In this document: positions 1-11,041 of the stretch, piece after piece | Position numbering within the stretch: the first letter of the stretch is position 1 | How the letters are laid out: every line of letters starts with the position of its first letter | Source: Gonocerus acuteangulatus | Taxonomy: Eukaryota > Arthropoda > Insecta > Hemiptera > Coreidae | NCBI GenBank assembly: GCA_946811695.1 | Contig: OX328124.1 | Span: forward strand, 27,095,741-27,159,740 | Reading direction: 5' to 3' | Length of the DNA: 64,000 nucleotides | The notes under the pieces: generated by a model | The model's database searches: none | What the model was told of the DNA's origin: nothing | Seen by the model: the letters and a program-made list of their open reading frames with translations, nothing else | Translations under genes and position numbers: made by a program

Positions 1-65
1 ACTAATCCTAGAAACGAAGAAATATGAAGTAGATTGGAAATTGCCTTGGTTAAACATTCTTACGT

Positions 66-173
66 GATAAATCCCTCCCTCCATAGGGGGGAAACCCGCT
101 TGTGAGGTTGACCTCATGACCGAATCCGGAAGTGCCGACTAGAAAACTTCAGGTTTCAGATCCCATAGATCAC

Positions 174-176
<3 letters not shown>
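66..176 (+). repeat. R2 repeat 5' block (paired hairpins) leading into (TA)n
   Basis: The block holds two consecutive hairpins: a C-rich/G-rich stem near 77-91 and TGAGGT/ACCTCA at 103-116, followed by ATGACCGAATCC. It runs directly into a (TA)n tract. A second copy of the block lies at 41765-41866; the two share the run from the second hairpin to the phrase TAGATCACG although the stem bases differ. The arrangement resembles the 5' block of the R1 family. Class unknown; possibly the end of a non-autonomous element. Confidence 0.55.

Positions 177-228
<52 letters not shown>
176..228. repeat. (TA)n microsatellite
   Basis: About 26 uninterrupted TA units directly after the R2 block. Long open frames reading as Ile-Tyr repeats here are artefacts of the tract. 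Confidence 0.97.
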
Positions 229-229
<1 letters not shown>

Positions 230-487
230 ACGAGTAAACTCAACTCACCGCCCGTTGTACTCTCCATAAAGGAAAGTTTGAAAGAACACATCGTCGTAGA
301 AAAAAAAAAAAAAAAAACATATCGTCGATACACATGCAAAGTATCGAATGCGACAATCACTACTTTCCAGAGTGAAAAAAGTCCGTCACGCAGGAGCTGC
401 ATAACTAAGCACTTTCCTCAGAATATTTGTAGTGTTACTGAATAATTTGCTTTAAATAACCTTTATAAATAAAATAAAAACGTGAAG

Positions 488-518
<31 letters not shown>

Positions 519-601
519 CGGCGCATCTACTTCTTGGCCATTAGCGCCGGGCTATCTATAGGTTGCCACCCTTTTATAATTCCAACAGCACGTGGTCGGT
601 C
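488..601 (-). mobile_element. 5S-headed SINE, 5'-truncated copy with 9-bp TSD
   Basis: On the minus strand the sequence starts in the last ~20 bases of a 5S rRNA-like head (CCACGTGCTGTTGG), continues through the tail domain with GGCGCTAATGGCCAAG and GCGCCGT, and ends in a poly(A) (poly-T at 490-517 on the plus strand). It is flanked by AACGTGAAG at 479-487 and 602-610. This indicates retrotransposition into R1 copy A with 5' truncation. Confidence 0.8.
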
Positions 602-1267
602 AACGTGAAGTGTTCTGCTCATTTACATTTGTTATGAGAATTGTTCAATTATAAATTTTGTAAATAATTGGCTTCCAGAGTTATGTTCATACACGATACT
701 ATACTACTTAATAAATACACAAAAACGTCATATTCCGTCTTTTGATCTGACGCAGGAACAGGATACCGTCCCTCTAGTGGGAGATAGCGCTCCTCGCGGC
801 GGCTTTGGGAACCTACGTCTGGCGGGCTAATGAAACAGTTTAAAGTAAACCCTCCTTTCCAACAGACCGATTTACTTCAGTTTTACAACACTTCTTTCTC
901 ATGAGATACCCACGACGTATGCCGCATTTCGTTACAATACAGTTGAAATTACGAGCGGTATGAGTATATTAGTAATTTAGGTCCGGAGTAAACCCCCCCC
1001 CCTCCAAATAAACCGATTTAGTTTATTTTTACAACCCATTTTTCTCGGTTAATTACCACCACGAATACCGGTTTTCGTTGAAATGTAACAAAAATTACGG
1101 CTGGCATGGTCAAATTAGTGGTTTGGGTCCGGGGTAAACCCCCCCTCCCGGTGGACCGGTTTTGGTGGTTAACGAACTCGTTTAATCGTTTGCTAATTGA
1201 ACGCTATAAACTACGATTCGTGAAGAAAAAACAAAAACTCTGGCCGCTATCGTGTTAAAAGACACAC

Positions 1268-1276
1268 ATATATATA

Positions 1277-1340
<64 letters not shown>
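1268..1340. repeat. (TA)n microsatellite inside R1 copy A
   Basis: Roughly 36 TA units with one TGCA interruption, at the junction between the 5' block and the core of R1 copy A. Confidence 0.97.
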
Positions 1341-1342
<2 letters not shown>

Positions 1343-1460
1343 CGGAGGTCATTTTCGGTGTCTACTAGGTAGGATCGATAAAGATTTGAAGAAATTTTTC
1401 AAAAATTCCGTCATGGGTGCAACCTCAATAGCTACTTTCCTTCGGAGGAAAGTGCTAAAA

Positions 1461-2736
1461 CCTGTATTCATCGCTTTGCTTTCGGTCAGTCAAATAGTCG
1501 ACAGATTCGACCTTTTGACAGTGGTTACTTTTCCTTTTACACAGTTAAAAGGAGGGGGTTTAAATTCCTGAGTTTGCTGTCCATAAGTCCATCAGTAAAG
1601 ATTGAAAATGAAAAATGCGTTCTTCCACATTCCATACTTTGCATTTGTAACGACGATATGTATTAAGAACAATTGCCCGTATAGAATTATTAAGTTAAAA
1701 AAATCTTTCTGATTCGACCAACGAGAAGAGAGTATTTAATTGAGTTGAACTAGGCTAACCATTAATTTATTCCGCAATAAAGAAGAAAGTTTTAATGGGT
1801 TTTCTTGAAATATCGTCGAGTACTTTAGTTAAGAATTTACTACTTAGCCTGTGTCTCTTAAGAATATAATTCATTCGGTTTTTCTTGTTCACTCTCTTTT
1901 AATACTACTAATGAAGGAAGCATGAAACTTCAAAGTATGACATAGTGCTTTAAACTGAGAGTACTTTAGTCGTCATCTACTTGTAAAACCTTGTAGGTCA
2001 GACCTTTTTTTCCCCCTTTTTTTTTTTGAGAGAGAAGAGAGTCAAAGGATTTAAGATTTTTCCGTATATTGTTGATTGGAAACTTTCGCTGTAAGGATTT
2101 TACGGTAATTAAAAAAATTGTTTTGTTGTGACCCAAATAGGAGAAAAGGACTAGTCATGGACCTGGAATTGCCGATAGCACATAATGTAGACCAGACAGT
2201 TAAAAATTTTTACCCTCAAAATCAATATAAATTAATATATTAGGTTGTTTTGTTTTTTAATCCACCAGCTATAAAAACATTATACATTCCTTAATCCTCC
2301 ACAGATCGAATCTACACCGCATAGATAGATCATACAGTTATCCTATTTCAATTTATAGATCCTTAGGGAATTTACGGTTAATCAATATTTCACTCAAATA
2401 AATCCAGACTCAGAAAGAGACGCCTTTTATCAACCCCGAGAAATAAAAATATCTCATGCAAAAGATTGCCTTTATCAAAACATTTGAAATCAATAAAATT
2501 TAATTATCCTAGATGCATAGAATCCAAAGAAAATGTTTGTATATACAACTCTCTTATTTTACCAATCGAATTAAATTATTTTGTTTACCCATGTGTGATT
2601 ATTGCACATATTAATTATATTTTAATAGTAATTTGAGAAAAATGGTCCAGTTTTGATGAAATTAGGGCCGAAAATACATTTTCTAAAAACAAATGTTAAA
2701 TCCATTAAAGAGGGGAATTCACGAGGACATTGTTGT

Positions 2737-2768
<32 letters not shown>

Positions 2769-2979
2769 GGTGCTGTTTTTTTCAGAGAAACTCTCTTAAA
2801 ACAAAGCCCTAGTGCTTGCAGTTTAGGATTAATGGTTACTTGTTGGCGATTTTTAGACGTCCGAAAAAAAATGAGACTATTATAGAGGCGATATTGTTTA
2901 CTATTTTATAGAAAACTTTAATAAACTGGATTTCGATGTCCCCACGACGAAAACTTTTCCACATGCTCCTATATATATA
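1461..2979. other. AT-rich interval without recognised gene
   Basis: No frame of convincing composition and no repeat I can name. A poly-T run lies near 2740-2768. The short open frame overlapping 1386-1571 mostly translates the R1 end and is not a gene. Confidence 0.5.
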
Positions 2980-3324
2980 GGAGGCGAGGTTAGCTCAGTG
3001 GTAGAGCACTGGACCCAAATGCTGGAGGACCTGGGTTCTAATCACGAGCAAGCACTAAAGATTTTTTCTTCTAGTGTCTTCGTTCATGGGTAGAAGTCGG
3101 CCTCCCTGACCGTCCCTAGGCCAACCCAGCCTTTCATTAATTTAATAATAGGTACCTTGGTGCTAATGACTCCAGCAGTCGAAGCGGCAAGGGGAAAATC
3201 AGGCGACCGGAGCATAGTGTTGACCACACTATCTCCCTAGTGTGCCGTATGGTCACGAATCAGATACCTCTACAGTATCTGCCCATCAGGGACCTCGTGG
3301 CCTGTTACGGGACTGATTTTTTTT
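2980..3324 (+). mobile_element. SINE-A (tRNA-headed), near full-length copy 1
   Basis: The head (2981-3045) is tRNA-like: A box TTAGCTCAGTGGTAGAGC and a B-box-like GGGTTCTAATC. A ~250-bp unrelated body follows with CTTCTAGTGTCTTCGTTC, GGCCAACCCAGCC and GGCCTGTTACGGGACTG, ending in a T-rich tail. Imperfect flanking repeats beginning CCTATA suggest a target duplication. Other copies lie at 18619, 21392, 23744, 31941 and 49786. The head is too diverged downstream of the B box to fold as a functional tRNA. Confidence 0.85.
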
Positions 3325-4940
3325 CCTATACATATAATAGATAAGCTTAAAAAAATTCTTACTCGGTTTCGGCGTAAATTTCGATAGGACTGCCATAATC
3401 TGAGAAATTTTTGGTTTTCTTTCAAATAATGAGTTTCTATTTTTAGCGTTTCAAGCCGCACTAGGAGTACAAATTAAATGGAACAACGCTTATATAACAC
3501 AGTTTCAGCATGGTGGACTTATTTATGTTTAATTTGTAACACGATCCTAAACGAAGGATGTCCTTTATTTCATTGTAAGCATTCGATTCAAATTACTATG
3601 GGTCAACCAAGTAAGCAATTTTTGCCATTTTAAGCTTCTTGGTTCATCTTGGAAAATGGTGCCTTCTTTGCAGTCGCTATATGTCCATGTTATGCAGATA
3701 TGTATAAAAGGCGCGGTCGATGTGTCAACATACATGCACATGTAGAATATAAACACCGCCGTAACTTGTCACCACTTCCTGCACGCCATTTGTGGATCGA
3801 AGTTACCGACTCACGTCGACAACCTGAACACTTGAGGAAATATTTCCATGCTATTGATGCGTGGAATCGTCGAGCTTAATTTGCTGGGATAATTTTAATG
3901 GTTTTTACGTTCAACTAACTATTTGTTTCTTTTTCAGTGCAAACCGGTTCGTGAGAACTCTTTGATAATGTGTTCACTCTTTTTAGGGGCATAATTGTAA
4001 ATTTTTGGATAGGATGTAGATTTATTTGGGCGAGTAACTGCAAGGTTATTATGCTCTATAATCTATTTATGTATCTTTCATATTTGTGTATTGTGTTTGT
4101 AGTTTTTATTTTCTGTTCATTGCGTTCTCATACTTGACCCATCATGCACATGTAAAATCCTATTCCTCTTGCATATAGGGTTTTTTCTTATTTTTTTCTT
4201 TTCTCATATTTCTTTGCCTCTTTATATTATTTTTATTTATTTGTCATCATTTACAGCATATTGTAGATTCCGCAGGTTATTGAGACTTGAATCATTTTGT
4301 CTATAGTTGGCTGACAATTTTCAAGAGCCTCTGCTACATTTCGAGGTAAATTTCAGTTGCCTGAACATTGATTCATATTCCAGACATTACGCGTTGCGAC
4401 GTTGCTGTATGCTTCTGAACCTCGGCATCTACTCTATTTTGTTATGGTGCTTCTATCTGTAAATTGATGGACATTTGTATTATTAATCACGAATAATAAC
4501 CAAAAATATCAACTAATCGTTAACTTGCCCCGTTGCTCAAATTTAGAGAATTATCGACAAAGTCGTAAGGTCAATAACACTACACCACGCACTTTCACAC
4601 TTTTTTTATAACTTCCCTACATGTTTCTCACAATTTTGGCGCCTCTTTAGGGAAATATGCTTCAAAACACAATTTCAGCCTCAAGTTGAGGAGAACCTTC
4701 CACTAGCAGGGCCACGACTAAATACACGTCAAAACGTGTAGCGAACTTAAATATAAGGTGTGTGGTGTAGTATTATTGGCCTGAATTTTTTGATAATTCT
4801 CAAAAATATTAAGTTTTCGTGAGTTTATTTACTACTTTAGTGCCTTGCACGCCCGAAAATTGATTATTAAAATAATAATTGTTTCAGGTGGTCATTACAA
4901 TACTAATAATCCATATCATTTCGGCACTACGCCATTGTCC
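3325..4940. other. Interval without recognised gene
   Basis: A 76-codon frame (3649-3879, plus) and its antisense partner have no similarity I recognise and no start context worth calling. The rest is AT-rich with scattered T runs. Confidence 0.45.
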
Positions 4941-4944
4941 TTAT

Positions 4945-5050
4945 TGAGTCATTGTTTTGTATTTAAACAAATTAGTCAGGATTACTGGGTACACTTCCCA
5001 ACTTCTGAGGGATGAGTTTAGTTCTGCAGCTCCTGTATGACGGACTTTAT
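4945..5050 (+). repeat. R1 family 3'-end fragment
   Basis: It contains the R1 3' signature in order: TTCTGAGGGATGAGTTTAG, a GCAGCTCCTGTATG hairpin region, then GACGGACTTT at the end. Only the last ~100 bp of the element is recognisable. Confidence 0.6.
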
Positions 5051-5759
5051 ATAATAGTACTTGTAAGCTTTGTGAATTACAAGCCTCCCGTGAGTAATAC
5101 ATCATCAAGGTAGATGAAGAGGAGTATTATCTACTAGCTAGTAGGCAATCTACTAAAGAGCTAGCCCAGCCTAATTACTGAGCCCGAGGGAGCTAGTGTC
5201 GTGTGTACTAGTGCCGTGTAGCAGGCATGTCAGCGGTCAGGGCACTCCCCTATATCATTAATCAAACCCTTCCCGATGATAGGCGAAAATTCAATATCTA
5301 GATCCAGAGGATAAGCTGGATTACTCTCATATTCTATTATCTAGTTTATTTAATGTTTAATTTATTTCTTGTGTTTTCTATAGATTCTTTGTTTTCTTTC
5401 ATTTAATTTATTTTTTATATTTTTTAAAATATTTTACTTAGATTGTTGATTTACTGACTTGGTATTATCTCTATGATCAGCACTTAAGTGCAAAAGGGCC
5501 ATTCGATGCAACTCACTAATGATGTGGACTATCGTAAAAATAAAATAATAATAATAATATTATCGGTGAGTAATGTTTTAATATTTTGGCTTAATGAGAA
5601 CTAGTTCAAGTAAGTCTGTGCGTATACTCTTTTGATGATTTTTAATCATACATGGGTTTAAACCATCTTGTTTGTTTTTGATGGAATCACACTAGATACA
5701 AATACACTTAATTTTTTTTATTATATTGTAATTAATATTTTTCGTATACTTGATGTTCC

Positions 5760-5956
5760 CCTGCGTGCCATGCTACACCAGTGTGATTTGTAAAGAAACA
5801 AGCATACAGAAATACAGATGATAGACAATTTTGACCTAGCCTATGACACTCCCCGTATAAAGACCTATCTGCGTGCCAAGTTTGGTCTAAATCGGTCAAA
5901 CGGTGTGGATTTGTTTAAGGACCAAACAAACAGATAAACAGACAAACAGGCACGTG

Positions 5957-6021
<65 letters not shown>
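5760..6021 (+). mobile_element. LINE 3'-end-like repeat terminating in (TA)n, copy 1
   Basis: It starts with CCCCTGCGTGCCATGCTACACC and contains TGACCTAGCCTATGACACTC, a GTGCCAAGTTTGGTC phrase, CGGTCAAACGGTGTGGA and a run of AAACAGACAAACAGG before CACGTGATTTATATA. The same order occurs at 45985-46770, which also ends in a TATATATAG run. This phrase-plus-microsatellite layout is typical of non-LTR retrotransposon 3' ends in invertebrates; the clade is not determinable here. Confidence 0.6.
5959..6020. repeat. (TA)n microsatellite at repeat 3' end
   Basis: About 31 TA units directly continuing the 3' terminus of the LINE-like repeat. Confidence 0.97.
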
Positions 6022-6229
6022 TAGATTATCTGTGAATACTATGCTTTATATTATATTTAATTTAATGAATTTTGTACCAATTGAGCTAGCAAATACGTCT
6101 GCTTTCACATTTTACTTTTCGGAGAATGATCGTGTCAATCTCATAGGTATTTCTTTTTCAGCGATCAGCGAAAAAATCATCGGTGAAAAAATCACCTTAA
6201 AATAACTTTCGTAATATCATCTTATCTTT

Positions 6230-6565
6230 AATTCGAAAAAATTCATAATTTATTTGCGAATTTTTTTCACACAAATTATAATGTGAATAAATTTGTATTC
6301 ATATATTTTAATATGAATATTGTTGGAATCACCTGATTTTTTTTTGAATATTCACATTTTTTGTGAATATTTACAATTTTTTCTGTGAATTTATTTGTAT
6401 TCGCAGGAAAATTTGCGAATAAAATTTTATTTGTATTTTTATATTTAATATATGTGAATACAAATAAATTCGTATTCACACTTATGAATACGAATTTGTT
6501 TATATTCATATTTACAAATATATGAAGTACGAATAAATTCGTATTTTTATATATAAATAAAATTA
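6230..6565. repeat. AT-rich degenerate array of GAATAC/GTATTC units
   Basis: Many copies of GAATAC, TGAATA and their complements in both orientations, spaced about 20-40 bp. Every strand therefore reads as an Asn-Thr-Asn / Phe-Val-Phe-rich pseudo-protein. I interpret this as a degenerate minisatellite with inverted units and not a gene. Confidence 0.55.
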
Positions 6566-7184
6566 TGCCCATCTCTGTTTAGAACAGCCTTTAATGCCTT
6601 AAATATAGTATAGAATAAAACCATTTTTCAATATATTACTTCGTTGATGTATAGAATATGTTCGTTCTCTAGTTTGCTCCGATTTGCATATTCGATAGTT
6701 TTACATGCTAGGGACGATATGACGTCATAATAATAATAAGCATATTATGCTTATATGTAACATATGTTTTGCCATCATCCTATACGCTGGTTAAATAGTA
6801 CGCACTTAGCGGGGTTTATTTGCATCCCTATAATGTCCCTGGGAGGCTTAAAGGTGCATTCTCATTTATTAGAATAGTAAAAGGCTGGTGACCATCTCGC
6901 GGAGTATTTCCAGGTCATGGTCAGCACGATGCACACGCGGGGAAAGGTCGTATGGATCGCACTAACCTGCTTTGCGTGTTTACAAACAGTGTGGTGAGGC
7001 TTAGCGCAGCTTCCGCTTACAGATCCGTTATTTAACGGGCTGGAACTTCCTACATTCTTGGGGCTTACGACGTCGACCAGGTGACGTCATCTTGTGTCGA
7101 CGAGAAATGTCGACTTTGCATACTTAACCCATTGGCCAAGGAAAGAAAGTGTCGTTCAAATTCCTTTTGGAAATTGGTGTCCCT

Positions 7185-7370
7185 ACCCTTCATAAGGTCT
7201 TTACGATTTTTATTTTTACTGAGTCCCAGATTATGGCCTATCTTAAGTTAATAACATTTTAGTAATTCTAACGGCACGTGGTTTTTCGGAGCGGTCACCC
7301 ATCCAAGTTGTGGTTATGCCCGTCGTCACTTAATTCAATCATCTAAAGGTGTATTCAATGTGGCTAAAGC
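7185..7370 (-). mobile_element. 5S-headed SINE, old diverged copy
   Basis: On the minus strand 7370-7270 follows a 5S rRNA from near its 5' end (CATTGAATACACC) through the C-box region (CAACTTGGATGGGTGACCG) to CCACGTGCCGTTAG. The decayed tail domain follows toward 7185. Several substitutions in the 5S internal promoter make a functional 5S gene unlikely. Confidence 0.7.
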
Positions 7371-8944
7371 AATCGGATATTCGTGAAATTTTGCTCTAAA
7401 ACAAATTGTTCATAACGAAACCGCGGATTCGTTCTCCAGACAAACCGCCTCAATCGACTTCTGCGAGAGTTTTGCATTATTAGATTTAGCAACTTACATT
7501 TTTATAGGTATTTTAACACGAGCAATTATTTAAAAAGTTTCGAATAAACATCAGCCTCCTAAAAATATTTATTTTAGGTAATATCTTTTAACAAAGATAT
7601 GAAACACACTTAGTGTATGTTCAAATGTCTAATTTTTCCTCTTTTTCTTCAGAATGTTTAGTGTGAGCAAGAAATTAACGATTTGAAACTGAATTTATTT
7701 TGTGTGTTCCTATTATTGACCTTCTAAAACATTTAAGTGTTTTTTTTTTTTTCTGAAGAAGATATTAATTAATTTCTTTTTTTTTCTAGGTAAGTACTTC
7801 AGCAACTTCTTAATTCTCGCCTTTTAAGGTACGTCATAGTTCATCTAAGTTTGATTGTTGATATATAATGTGAAAATCCCCAATAATCATCAATGTAGAT
7901 TCTCAATGACGAAGATTTTATAATATAAGCTACCTTTCAATATGGAAGTTACTCTTCAACAGCAACATGAACAAGTGTTTCCATTTCAATTGGCTAAAAT
8001 TCGTTGATAATTTATATAAATCTTTTATTCTTCACTTTCAGCTTGTTAGGCAAATCCCCAACCTGTTATTTATACAGGTCCAGATACACGGTGGGGCAAA
8101 TGACTGAGGAGGAGAGCAAAATTCCGATCACTCATGGTAATTTTTGTAATCGAATAAAACTCTAAAAAGAGGTAAGTAGTGAACATTTGGAGCCATTAAA
8201 GATTGAATTTGTACGAGCAAAACTTTAACCTTAGCTTTAATTTTCGCAATTTCATCAAATTCCCCTCCCTCTCCCCCACCCCCAGCCAATTTGTTAAAAA
8301 CATATTGCAAAACGCCGGTGTTTTTGCCTGCCAAATTGTTTTTTTTTCTGCCAAAGGTCAAATAGCTCTTTTCGTGGAATCAAGTATGTACCTAAAAATT
8401 GATGTTGTTTAAAATGTTGGATTAGGTTGGTTACAAAATAATTATGTATGATCTCCCATTATTCTAGAGAACATGTTTTGTTCAAATATTATTATATTAC
8501 AAATTATGTACACTTCTATAGTTTTAAATTTGACGCGTGCAAGGCATGTACTATTTTCTTATCTTTAAATTCTTAAGTATTACTTAAATAGTAAAAATGT
8601 TATTAACACTTACTATTTAAATGGATGCTCATGCTAGGAGATACACTTATTTGTTTTGAAAAAATGTGGACTCTGACCTTTTTGCTTGTCAACAATGAGC
8701 TTACTGTTTTTGAACCCCAGGACACTTGTGTTTACATTGGTAGTAGTATTCATTTCTAAATGTGACATTTAATTTTTGACTTTAGCTCTCCAAAATCGGT
8801 CATTTGCCCCACTGCGCGAGCCTGCTGAATATCGAATAATGTACATAAACTATCTACAAAAAGAGTTCTGGAATATATTAAATGAATACCTGCCTATGCA
8901 CTTACATTCTACGAGTTACATTTCTTTGCAATTCGCTGTACAGC
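7371..8944. other. Interval without recognised gene
   Basis: AT-rich with T tracts near 7741. Overlapping antisense open frames at 8128-8412 have no recognisable domain. Confidence 0.45.
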
Positions 8945-9069
8945 TTTTAGCACTTTCCTCCGAAGGAAAGTAGCTATTGAGGTTGGACTCGTGACGGAAT
9001 TTTTGAAAAATGTCTTCAAATCTTTATCGATCCTACCTAGTAGACACCGAAAATGACCCCCGCTAAAAT

Positions 9070-9078
9070 TTATATATA

Positions 9079-9135
<57 letters not shown>

Positions 9136-9136
9136 C
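9070..9136. repeat. (TA)n microsatellite inside R1 copy B
   Basis: About 29 TA units with one C interruption, ending in a short TG run. Confidence 0.97.
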
Positions 9137-9233
9137 TGTTAACACGATAGCGGCCAGAGCTTTTGTTTTTTCGTCACGAAACTTGGTATATAGCATTCAA
9201 TTAGCAAACGATTGAACGAGTTCGTTAACCACC

Positions 9234-9948
9234 AAAGTCGGTCCACCGGAAGGGGGGGTTTACCCCGAACCCAAAACACTAATTTGATCATGTCAGCCGT
9301 AATATTTGTTATATTTCAACGAAACTTGGTATTCGTAGTGGTAATATAGGGAGAACAGTGAGATATAAAAATGAACTAAATCGGTTTATTAGAAGGGGGG
9401 GTTTACTCCGGACCCACAATACCAAATCGCCACTACCAGCCGTGATTTTTGGTATATTTCGACGAAACTCGGTGTTCGTAGTGGTAATCCACAGGTAAAT
9501 ATGTGTTGTAAAAATAAACTAAATCGGTTCATTAGGAGGGGGGTTAACTCCGGACCCACAATACCAATTCGCCACTACCAGCCGTGATTTTTGGTATATG
9601 TCGACGAAACTTGGTATTCATAGTGGTAATCTACATGTAAATATGTGTTGTAAAAATAAACTAAATCGGTTCATTAAAAGGGGGGGTTTACTCCGGACCC
9701 AAATTCCTAATATACTCACACCGGTCGTAATTTCTGCTATATTGTAACGAAACGCGGTATACGTCGTGGGTAACTCATGAGAAAGAACTGTTGTAAAAAT
9801 GAGCTGAATCGGTCAATCGGAAAGCGGGGGTTTAATTTGTAATATATTTCGATAGAATAGGCTGGCAGACGTAGGTTTACAAAGCCGCCGCAAGGGGCGC
9901 TTTCTACTACTAGAGTGACTGTATCCTGTTCCTGCGTTAGATCAAAAT
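9234..9948 (+). repeat. ~143-bp internal tandem array of R1 copy B
   Basis: The landmark AAATCGGT(T/C) recurs at steps of 144, 143, 142 and 143 bp. Each unit has a run of seven or so Gs followed by GTTTACTCCGGACCC, then a CGAAACTCGGTATTCGTAG phrase. Copies A and C hold the same array. Confidence 0.85.
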
Positions 9949-10181
9949 AGGATAATATGAGGTTTTTTGTATTTATTACGTAGTGTAGTAGGTACCATGT
10001 GTAAACATAACTCTGGAAGCAAATTAATAATTGATCAGTTACTCATTACTGAGAGAACTATTCATGTTTTTATTTTATTTATGTAGGATATTTTAAGTAA
10101 ATTGTTCTGGAAACCAGTCTACACAACCCAAATTCTGAGGGAAGTGCTTAGTTATGCAGCTCCTGCGTGACGGACTTTTTT

Positions 10182-11011
10182 GGATTTTTACTCTTCTCAG
10201 AGGCGTGAGATATGCAATAATTTGCCTGCCTGACCGTGTGTAGCCTGCTTTAGCGTGCACTTGTTGATAACGTCCTAGATAAAACTTTACTTAAATTTTG
10301 TCATGTAATTAAAGTTCTATGGTTGGAAATCAAACTTCCCTTCCTATTGACTCTCTGAGGATAAGTAATGGATACACTTCCTCTTGCTTGGATCCCTGAT
10401 AAATGCAGGACTTGATCAAGCCCCAGGGGCTGGGATCCGAAGTAAAACGCAGTCAGTAATATCCTGCAAACAGATCCAAATGGATTTGAAGTCAAACAAG
10501 AACTTGTACTAAGTTGAGCTTCATGTTGGCCGATTACTTTGAGAAGTTAATCATTCCTTGTAATTGCGATTCGGTTCGTTTCGGTCGATTACTGAACTTC
10601 ATCATAAGTAGAAGGTCAATTGATCGTTAATGTTATATGTTCATAGAAAATAACTAACATGGTTTATTATCACTATCCTCTGAATCTCTATACATTCAGC
10701 ATATTTAATCGCCTAATGACCGAAGTTATATTAAAACGGATGCCCAAAACCCCTCACCAATGTCAATATTTTGAAAAGTGCCGATTGCCACTCAATATTA
10801 CGTGCTATTTCTTTAACCCACTCCATAATGATAGCCATTTTCGAGACTACGCATAGGCATGCTGCGTGGCCTGATAGCCACTTTCGTGACAAGGCTTTTT
10901 CTTCGCTTTTCCACCGAAAGCTTTTTGCAACATACAGCAGTAGGTTTTGTAAGCCCTTATCACTCTTGTATCCACTAGAGTTCATAAAAATCCAGTGTGA
11001 CTCTATTTAAT
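10182..11011. other. Interval without recognised gene
   Basis: Three short overlapping frames on both strands (10301-11010) have no recognisable domain. Nothing else seen. Confidence 0.4.
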
Positions 11012-11041
11012 GCAGCCCCCCCCTCTTATATAAGCCGACGG
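11012..11041 (-). repeat. GGCGTATATA-type terminal motif (reverse)
   Basis: GCAG plus a C run, then CTCTTATATAAGCCGACGG. Its complement matches the terminal motif seen at 50628, 56184 and, reversed, 62289 (GGCGTATATAAGGGG followed by GCTGCAG). Probably one end of a small TIR element; the partner end is not identified. Confidence 0.4.

Larger units (their letters stand above)
375..1460 (-). mobile_element. R1 family element, copy A (reverse orientation, with SINE insertion)
   Basis: Read on the minus strand it starts with TTTTAGCACTTTCC at 1460 and ends in GTGACGGAC plus a T run at about 375, the same ends as the copies at 8945, 19057 and 23647. It carries the 5' hairpin block (about 1340-1460), a (TA)n tract, units of the G-rich ~143-bp internal repeat and the 3' hairpin block. 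A 5S-headed SINE with a 9-bp target duplication interrupts it at 488-601. No coding capacity seen. It is non-autonomous and of uncertain class; a Helentron-like or tyrosine-recombinase-mobilised element is possible. Confidence 0.75.
8945..10181 (+). mobile_element. R1 family element, copy B (complete)
   Basis: It begins TTTTAGCACTTTCCTCCGAA and ends GACGGACTTTTTT. Order: 5' block with a hairpin of ACTTTCC/GGAAAGT and a second hairpin TGAG/CTCA followed by ATGACGGA; (TA)n at 9070-9127; a tract with ACACGATAGCGGCCAGAG; five units of a 142-144-bp repeat whose AAATCGG-type landmark falls at 9234, 9378, 9521, 9663 and 9806; a unique stretch with TCCTGTTCCTGCGTTAGATC; and the 3' block GGAAGTGCTTAG-hairpin-GTGACGGAC. 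No open frame of note. Confidence 0.82.

Noticed and set aside
139..402. Open frames with long Ile-Tyr repeats (also at 5903, 14564, 15098, 23893, 35346, 35480, 55560, 63037)
   Set aside because: They are translations of (TA)n microsatellites, with no flanking domain.
2981..3045. Functional tRNA gene (also heads at 27050-27115 and 53688-53760)
   Set aside because: A and B boxes are present, but the acceptor stem cannot close and the sequence continues into a repeated SINE body with an A/T tail.
3649..3879. 76-codon frame with many charged residues
   Set aside because: No family recognised; antisense frame also open; no evidence of splicing or transcription.
6276..6572. 98-codon Asn/Thr/Phe-rich frame
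   Set aside because: Produced by the GAATAC/GTATTC repeat units, which read similarly on both strands.
8976..9020. Hammerhead ribozyme in the R1 5' block
   Set aside because: The words CTCATGACGGAA look superficially similar, but CUGANGA and GAAA are not in the right order around a stem.
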